From Ohtaekwangia sp036568665 (lineage in GTDB: Bacteria; Bacteroidota; Bacteroidia; Cytophagales; Cyclobacteriaceae), in NCBI RefSeq assembly GCF_036568665.1, contig NZ_DATCSD010000370.1, forward strand, positions 15,461 to 79,460: a stretch of 64,000 nt of DNA, given 5' to 3'. The notes below the pieces were generated by a model. That model was not told where the DNA came from, searched no databases, and saw nothing but the letters and a program-made list of their open reading frames with translations. Each line of letters opens with the position of its first letter. Position 1 is the stretch's first letter. Made by a program: the position numbers and the translations under genes. This document shows positions 59,671-64,000 of the stretch, piece after piece.

Positions 59671-60075
59671 ATGATGAAAGTTATGCTGGTTGATGATGAC
59701 CAGATCTCCAATTTACTCAATAAGAAGACGCTTCAGCGCATGGGTATAATTAACGAGGTACATACTGCGCTGAATGGCGAAGAGGCTATTACATTACTGA
59801 ATGATTACTTTCAGGGTGCGCTCTCTATGCCGGATATTATACTGCTGGACCTGAATATGCCGATCATGGATGGTTTTACTTTTATAGAGGCGTTTAATAA
59901 ACTACATATACCTAACAAGGAGAATGTAAGGATTATTATAGTTACCTCTTCGCAGAACCCGAACGATATGGATAGGGCCCGGTCGTTAGGTATACTTCAC
60001 TTCCTTACCAAGCCTATAACGGAGAATAATTTACGTATAGCACTGGAAGGATTGATGTCGGCAAATGGTAAGTGA
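59671..60075 (+). CDS. Single-domain response regulator (CheY-like)
   Basis: A 134-residue receiver-only protein. I chose the start at 59671 (MMKVMLVDDDQISNLLNKKT); the frame is open for 32 codons further upstream but without family similarity. The acidic pair is in VDDDQ, the phospho-acceptor Asp in IILLDLNMPIMDGF, the Thr in IIVTSSQNPNDM and the Lys in FLTKPITENNL. Without an output domain it must act through protein contact or as a phosphorelay intermediate. Such proteins are numerous in Bacteroidota. No kinase gene is nearby. Confidence 0.92.
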   Translation: MMKVMLVDDDQISNLLNKKTLQRMGIINEVHTALNGEEAITLLNDYFQGALSMPDIILLDLNMPIMDGFTFIEAFNKLHIPNKENVRIIIVTSSQNPNDMDRARSLGILHFLTKPITENNLRIALEGLMSANGK

Positions 60076-60657
60076 GACTATTTCTGCTCATATCCGGACA
60101 CTTTTTCAACATTTATAGGCTATATCTCGATCTATAGCACCCTATAGCACCGCTGGCCGGGCGTATGAAGTGAACTATAGAGTATATGAAAAGCCTTTAT
60201 CCAACCCTATGGCCATGCGCTGCTATACCCCTAAACCTTTGTTATAACAAGCGCTTATACCCCTATAAATAGGTATTTATAGCATGCCAGTGGGCCGATA
60301 GCGGCAAGTATAGGCCCCCATAAGTATGGCGCAGGCGGGAAAAGTAGTATATTACTACTATATATTTAAGGGTAAATATGGACTTCCGGGCGTATTGTAT
60401 ACCTATATTTATGCCGCAGTTATACCTATATTACCGTATATCCTATAAAAAGTGTATATTTACAGCAGAATTAACAGACATTTGTACGCTGATACCTATA
60501 GATAGGTTTATGTATAAAATGAAATATAGCGCTACATGGAGACATTATTTTATACTCTTTGCTGGCATAATTATTTCGTTCGCATACAAATGAGTATACT
60601 TGCACTTTCTAAGCACTTAGATAGTTTATATTTTTTTCAACACAAAAAACCAGAAAC
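60076..60657. other. Gene-free, TATA- and palindrome-rich region
   Basis: This 582-base gap shows no credible gene. It is unusually dense in TATA and CTATAG words, with direct repeats CTATAGCACC near 60130-60150 and two palindromes: CTATAAATA-GG-TATTTATAG (60263-60282) and AGTAGTA-TAT-TACTACT (60343-60359). I see no RNA gene. Confidence 0.6.
60608..60621. promoter_or_regulatory. Operator-like dyad upstream of the small HTH gene
   Basis: TCTAAG-CA-CTTAGA is a perfect 6-base inverted repeat with a 2-base spacer, 37 bases before the start codon at 60658. It is a plausible autoregulation site for the encoded HTH protein. Confidence 0.4.
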
Positions 60658-60849
60658 ATGGCAAAGAAAAAACTCCCAGAAAACCACGGTAAATTAGTTA
60701 CCAAAAAAGAATTAGCGGAAATTAAGAAACTTGTTAAGCAAGGTAGTAATTCCTCTAAAGTTGCTAAGCAAATTGGCCGTACTCTTGGCTCGCTGCGTAA
60801 AATCGCGTTCGACAATCAGATTTCGCTTCGCGTTAAGAAGGCAAAGTGA
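60658..60849 (+). CDS. Small basic HTH-like protein
   Basis: A 63-residue highly basic protein (MAKKKLPENHGKLVTKKELA). The stretch EIKKLVKQGSNSSKVAKQIG followed by RTLGSLRKIAFDNQIS has the helix-turn-helix pattern of resolvase/GcrA-like short DNA-binding domains. I believe similar proteins are common hypothetical genes in Bacteroidota. It has an A-rich sequence before its start, an operator-like dyad upstream and a terminator downstream, all consistent with a real single-gene unit. The role is unknown. Confidence 0.75.
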   Translation: MAKKKLPENHGKLVTKKELAEIKKLVKQGSNSSKVAKQIGRTLGSLRKIAFDNQISLRVKKAK

Positions 60850-60902
60850 TGATAGGAGATCCGGAGTGATCTCGTCAGAACCTACTTATTGTTAAGACAA
60901 TA

Positions 60903-60959
60903 AATGTTCGTAGCCCTGCGCTGTATACCAGTGCAGGGCTTCACTTTTTTACGAACATT
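60903..60959 (+). terminator. Terminator inside a larger nested hairpin
   Basis: Inner stem AGCCCTGC (60912-60919) / GCAGGGCT (60933-60940), extended inward by CTG/CAG, followed by a T-run (60945-60950). An outer perfect 9-base arm AATGTTCGT (60903-60911) / ACGAACATT (60951-60959) encloses both stem and T-run. It ends the small HTH gene's transcript. Confidence 0.75.
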
Positions 60960-60972
60960 CTGCTCGGGAGGA

Positions 60973-61146
60973 TTAAGTCTGCGGTATAGCTATAGCTTGC
61001 AGTCGCTCGCGCTCTACGGCAATAACACTTCTGCCGGGCATCTCTACACTATACATGGTTTTGGAACGGTTGACGGGTTTAACGATCACCACTACGATTT
61101 TGCCGTCCAGTAAATACTGACGGCCTGTTTCTAATTCATGAATCAT
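60973..61146 (-). CDS. Small hypothetical protein, 57 residues
   Basis: A short open frame from ATG at 61146 to TAA at 60973. It begins MIHELETGRQYLLDGKIVVV, continues with IVKPVNRSKTMYSVEMPGRS and ends VIAVERERLQAIAIPQT. The alternating hydrophobic strands (YLLDGKIVVVIV, TMYSVEM, SVIAVERERL) suggest a small beta barrel like a Tudor or SH3 fold. The composition and clean boundaries, with its 3' end just past the opposite-strand terminator, support a real gene. I know no family. Confidence 0.6.
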   Translation of the reverse strand: MIHELETGRQYLLDGKIVVVIVKPVNRSKTMYSVEMPGRSVIAVERERLQAIAIPQT

Positions 61147-61225
61147 CTTCTTACTACTACTGGTCTATAAAGGATCGGGCACAACTTGGAAAGTACCTTG
61201 CGGTCTTGTATTTATTAAATTGTTT

Positions 61226-61573
61226 TTAAGAGGCGTAAATATACTTTTTTATCAGGCGATCGATCTCCCGGTAAAATAACCGGCTATCGTCTTCGGTAAA
61301 TTCGGCATTGCCTGTTTGTTGAAAGGATCGGATAATGGGTTCGTATAGCTCGGCATCGATCGGGTCTGTAAGCAGGTTCTTCAGGTCTCGCTTCATGAAC
61401 TCTATCTTCACCTTCGATAACTCCACTAATTTATAGTGTTCGGCTACATACGCCACCAGGTTCCTTTCATCCAGGAAATCCTTGATCAGCTCATTCCTGT
61501 ATCTGCGGATGAGGTCTGCTATATCAGCGGATGACTGTGATTGTGCCGGAGTGAATTTTCCTGGTTCCTGCAT
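61226..61573 (-). CDS. Hypothetical helical protein
   Basis: A 115-residue predicted mostly helical protein: SADIADLIRRYRNELIKDFL, ERNLVAYVAEHYKLVELSKV, KIEFMKRDLKNLLTDPIDAE and DDSRLFYREIDRLIKKYIYA. It has no cysteines, signal peptide or obvious motif. It is followed downstream (minus strand) by the 57-residue gene and could be co-transcribed with it across an 80-base gap. Function unknown. Confidence 0.65.
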   Translation of the reverse strand: MQEPGKFTPAQSQSSADIADLIRRYRNELIKDFLDERNLVAYVAEHYKLVELSKVKIEFMKRDLKNLLTDPIDAELYEPIIRSFQQTGNAEFTEDDSRLFYREIDRLIKKYIYAS

Positions 61574-61914
61574 GGAGCTGTAAAAGTAAAACTATTCGCG
61601 GAGCTTTGTGAGTCTTTCCGCTAAAAACCTTTATCGGTTTGATATTCAGAACGATTTTTTTTACTGAATCTCACCTCTATACCCCCTGTTTCTAACAATA
61701 GTCCGGTATATCTCACCAAATTCTGTTTTTGTCTCAGCTTAAATACTTATACCGCCCTTACAACAGTAACTGCAGAGAAAGGTTCATGTGTGTTGAGTAT
61801 TCTGTTGCCTCTCCTGGTGTATCCATTACACACTTGCCTATTTTAAACTTTCATTTTTTTTACAACACCAGAAAATGCAACTTGGCCGCCTAATCAATCA
61901 GTAACCAAAGTTTT
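61574..61914. other. Intergenic region upstream of the symporter gene
   Basis: No gene is seen. A weak hairpin ATTCAG (61644-61649) / CTGAAT (61664-61669) encloses a T-run. The region should contain the divergent promoters, but no exact TAnnTTTG element stands out. Confidence 0.4.
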
Positions 61915-63315
61915 ATGGCGTCTATCGTATCTACACCCACGGCCGCTTCGCAGCCGCATGAAAAGGGTAATTATACCTTACCACTCATCATTCTTACAAC
62001 GCTGTTCTTTATGTGGGGCTTTATTACCTGCATGAACGACATTCTTATTCCATACCTGCAGGGGATCTTCAAACTTTCACCTGCGCAGGCTGGTCTTATA
62101 CAAAGTGCATTCTTCGGTGCATACTTCTTTGTATCGCTCATTTACTTCCTGATCTCCATTAACCTGGGCGATCCGCTGGCTAAAATCGGGTATAAAAATG
62201 GTATCATCGTGGGGCTTTTAACAGCTGCTGCAGGATGCTGCCTCTTCTACCCTGCTGCCGAAGCCAAAGCCTATGGTATATTTCTGCTGGCACTTTTTGT
62301 ACTGGCCGGTGGTATAACCATTTTGCAGATGGCCGCCAATCCGTATGTAGCGCTCCTCGGAAACCAGGAGACCTCTTCAAGCCGATTGAACCTGACACAA
62401 GCTTTCAACTCCTTTGGTACTACCATCGCTCCAATCATTGGTGGTAAACTTATTTTTGAAAGTGTAGGCGGCAAAGAACACATGACTGCTGAAGCCGTGA
62501 AGACTCCCTATCTGTTCCTGGCCGCTACATTAGTGGTGATAGCCGTGATCATCAAGATGTCGAAGCTGCCAAAATTTACCGGTGAGAAAATAGAGAAGGG
62601 CCTGGAAGTATTGGGCTTCTCGCACCTTACGCTCGGTGTGATCGGTATCTTTATGTATGTAGGGGGCGAAGTAGCTATAGGAAGTTACCTCGTTCGTTAT
62701 TTCGATGAGCTGCTGGGCTTTAATGAAGCAACGGCTGCCACATACGTAGCGTACTATTGGGGTGGTGCTATGGTGGGCCGATTTATCGGTGCTATATCTT
62801 TGACCAACCGCAGTCAGTCGCAAAAGTATGCACTCATGGCTGTTATAATGCTTATTGCAGTGGTAACAGTATATTTCGTAACACAGAATTTAGACTATGC
62901 CCTGATTGCTCTTGGATTAGTAGTGGGTAATTGCCTTGCCTTTATAGCCGGTAAATCTTTCCCGGCAAGAACACTGTCCATCTTTACCATTATAGTAATA
63001 GCACTTCTGTTAACCACAGTGTTTACTACGGGTTACGTAGCGATGTGGTCTGTACTGGCAATCGGGTTGTTTAACTCCATCATGTTCCCGACTATATTTA
63101 CTCTGGCGATTAAAGATCTGGGTAAATATACCAGTCAGGGTTCTTCGTTATTGGTAATGGCCATTGTGGGCGGTGCTGTTCTTACACCGGTTACCGGGTT
63201 AATTGTGGGATCAATAGGCTACCAGAAAGCATTCCTCTTCCCGATTATACCCTACCTGTTTATATTCTACTATGGTATAAAAGGCCACGAAGTAAAACGG
63301 AAAGCATCGGCTTAA
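61915..63315 (+). CDS. fucP: FucP-type MFS sugar:H+ symporter
   Basis: A 466-residue major facilitator of the FucP (L-fucose/glucose/galactose) family with 12 predicted helices. The defining N-terminal segment is LFFMWGFITCMNDILIPYLQ, with the Asn-Asp pair in helix 1 used for proton coupling. Further marks are GLIQSAFFGAYFFVSLIYFL, ANPYVALLGNQETSSSRLNL and SFGTTIAPIIGG. Helices 7-12 contain GGEVAIGSYLVRYFDELLGF and SLLVMAIVGGAVLTPVTGLI. The exact sugar cannot be told. GH43 and GH106 enzymes in the region suggest plant-sugar use. Confidence 0.92.
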   Translation: MASIVSTPTAASQPHEKGNYTLPLIILTTLFFMWGFITCMNDILIPYLQGIFKLSPAQAGLIQSAFFGAYFFVSLIYFLISINLGDPLAKIGYKNGIIVGLLTAAAGCCLFYPAAEAKAYGIFLLALFVLAGGITILQMAANPYVALLGNQETSSSRLNLTQAFNSFGTTIAPIIGGKLIFESVGGKEHMTAEAVKTPYLFLAATLVVIAVIIKMSKLPKFTGEKIEKGLEVLGFSHLTLGVIGIFMYVGGEVAIGSYLVRYFDELLGFNEATAATYVAYYWGGAMVGRFIGAISLTNRSQSQKYALMAVIMLIAVVTVYFVTQNLDYALIALGLVVGNCLAFIAGKSFPARTLSIFTIIVIALLLTTVFTTGYVAMWSVLAIGLFNSIMFPTIFTLAIKDLGKYTSQGSSLLVMAIVGGAVLTPVTGLIVGSIGYQKAFLFPIIPYLFIFYYGIKGHEVKRKASA

Positions 63316-63337
63316 TTTAGCGGAAAGCTTAACGTGT

Positions 63338-63387
63338 AAAGCTTAAAGTTGAGAGTAGTAGTATGTATACTTTCGGCTTTAAGCTTT
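63338..63387 (+). terminator. Terminator of the symporter gene, repeat-family hairpin
   Basis: AAAGCTTAAAG (63338-63348) pairs perfectly with CTTTAAGCTTT (63377-63387), followed by a T-rich run. The same words appear in the hairpin near 43421-43500, so this belongs to a repeated terminator-like element. Confidence 0.65.
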
Positions 63388-63514
63388 TGTTTTTCCTACT
63401 GCAGCCAGCGGCTATTTTTCCCGCAGATCACGCGGATGAACGCAGATAAATACAAAATATAGGTGCCACTCACTCCTCTCTTGCTCACACCCGCTAGCGG
63501 CTCGAAGCTAACCA

Positions 63515-64000
63515 CTATTTCACCGCCTCCACTCCTTCTGCGGTGATCTTTACCGGTTTGATATGGCCTTGCGCATCAAAGTATAGATGGTCGATGCAGG
63601 TTACACGGTGGTTGGGATGTGTTTCTCCCAGCGGACGTCTGTGATATACAATATACCATTGGTCGCTGTTGGGTATGTGAAGTATAGAATGATGGCCGGC
63701 ACTTGTGGCTACCGATGGATCCTGTTGCAGTATTTTACCGATGCGCCTGAATGGCCCGAACGGTGAATCAGCTATAGCATACGCCACCGAATAATCAGGT
63801 CCGCCCCATCCGCCTTCTGACCACATGAAGTAATATTTACCATTACGGATAAACATGAAGGCTCCTTCTACATAACTCTCGGGGGTTACTTCTTTAAAGG
63901 TGGTTCCGTCTGCAAAAGGAACAAGGCCGGTAAATGTACTATTGAGTTTAGCCACGTTGCAGTGTCGCCAGCCACCATAGAATATATAGTAGCTGCCATC
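63515..64000 (-). CDS. GH43-like glycosyl hydrolase, 5' end beyond the window
   Basis: The last 161 residues of a five-bladed beta-propeller glycosidase; the frame stays open through base 64000, so the start lies outside. Visible blades read GSYYIFYGGWRHCN at the edge, ESYVEGAFMFIRNGKYYFMW (the likely catalytic acid Glu), SEGGWGGPDYSVAYAIADSP and SVATSAGHHSILHIPN (active-site His). The sequence resembles GH43 arabinosidase/xylosidase-like proteins. It is convergent with the FucP-like symporter, which could import its product. Confidence 0.85.
   Translation of the reverse strand, partial: DGSYYIFYGGWRHCNVAKLNSTFTGLVPFADGTTFKEVTPESYVEGAFMFIRNGKYYFMWSEGGWGGPDYSVAYAIADSPFGPFRRIGKILQQDPSVATSAGHHSILHIPNSDQWYIVYHRRPLGETHPNHRVTCIDHLYFDAQGHIKPVKITAEGVEAVK

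Noticed and set aside
60076..60657. tRNA or riboswitch in the long gap
   Set aside because: I could not find a cloverleaf or known aptamer core; only simple palindromes are present.

Overview
The window reads as a chromosomal segment of a Bacteroidota bacterium, probably Cytophagia- or Chitinophaga-like; I cannot name the genus. The basis is the gene repertoire (LytS/LytTR pair, TPR-HTH regulator, GH106 and GH43 hydrolases, FucP-type symporter, PepSY-like lipoprotein) and promoters of the Bacteroidota type TAnnTTTG with an upstream TTG or TTTG. Coding density is high and genes lie in short same-strand operons. I found no rRNA, tRNA, CRISPR array, intact insertion sequence, integrase or phage gene. 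The word TATA looks strikingly over-represented in genes and gaps alike.

Layout, 1-12 kb: an ArsR regulator with an SRPBCC partner behind a twin-palindrome operator; an NAD(P)-binding protein; a membrane protein; a tripartite RND efflux operon on the minus strand (adaptor, pump, outer-membrane channel) closed by a strong terminator; two tandem SRPBCC proteins divergent from a GlxA-type AraC regulator. 12-17.6 kb: a Crp/Fnr regulator, two CRP-type operator palindromes, then a stress/detoxification operon (YceI, tautomerase, SDR, NTF2-like, nitronate monooxygenase, SDR) and an exported dienelactone hydrolase. 17.7-20.5 kb: a minus-strand operon of Ohr, an alpha/beta hydrolase, a haem-binding/P460 cytochrome and a lipoprotein. 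20.7-30 kb: DUF1223, a LytS/LytTR two-component pair with its probable binding repeats, a frameshifted AraC remnant, DinB, a beta-lactamase-like/YdjC fusion, LysR, threonine synthase and YciI.

29.8-36.6 kb: a complete TetR-controlled ABC-2 exporter (TetR, TolC, HlyD, two ATPases, two permeases), equivalent to E. coli cecR-ybhGFSR with the double ATPase split in two. The same compound operator precedes tetR and tolC. 37.8-43.4 kb: a five-gene run of egtB, egtD, a soluble cNMP-fold histidine kinase, a response regulator fused to a thioredoxin-reductase-like flavoprotein, and a UBP zinc finger. I regard this as the most interesting system in the window: ergothioneine synthesis linked to phosphorelay control of a flavoenzyme. 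43.5-50 kb: an osmoprotectant ABC importer, a TPR-HTH regulator, an M20 amidohydrolase and DinB.

50-57.7 kb: a GH106 rhamnosidase-like enzyme, then an envelope cluster (LTA-synthase-like sulfatase, PepSY-like lipoprotein, two PAP2 phosphatases) with 11-bp direct repeats typical of OmpR/PhoB operators. 57.7-64 kb: a lipoprotein esterase, a single-domain response regulator, a gene-free TATA-rich stretch, several small proteins, a FucP-like symporter and a GH43 hydrolase cut by the window end. Two families of dispersed intergenic repeats are present (near 36.7/49.3 kb and 43.45/63.36 kb).
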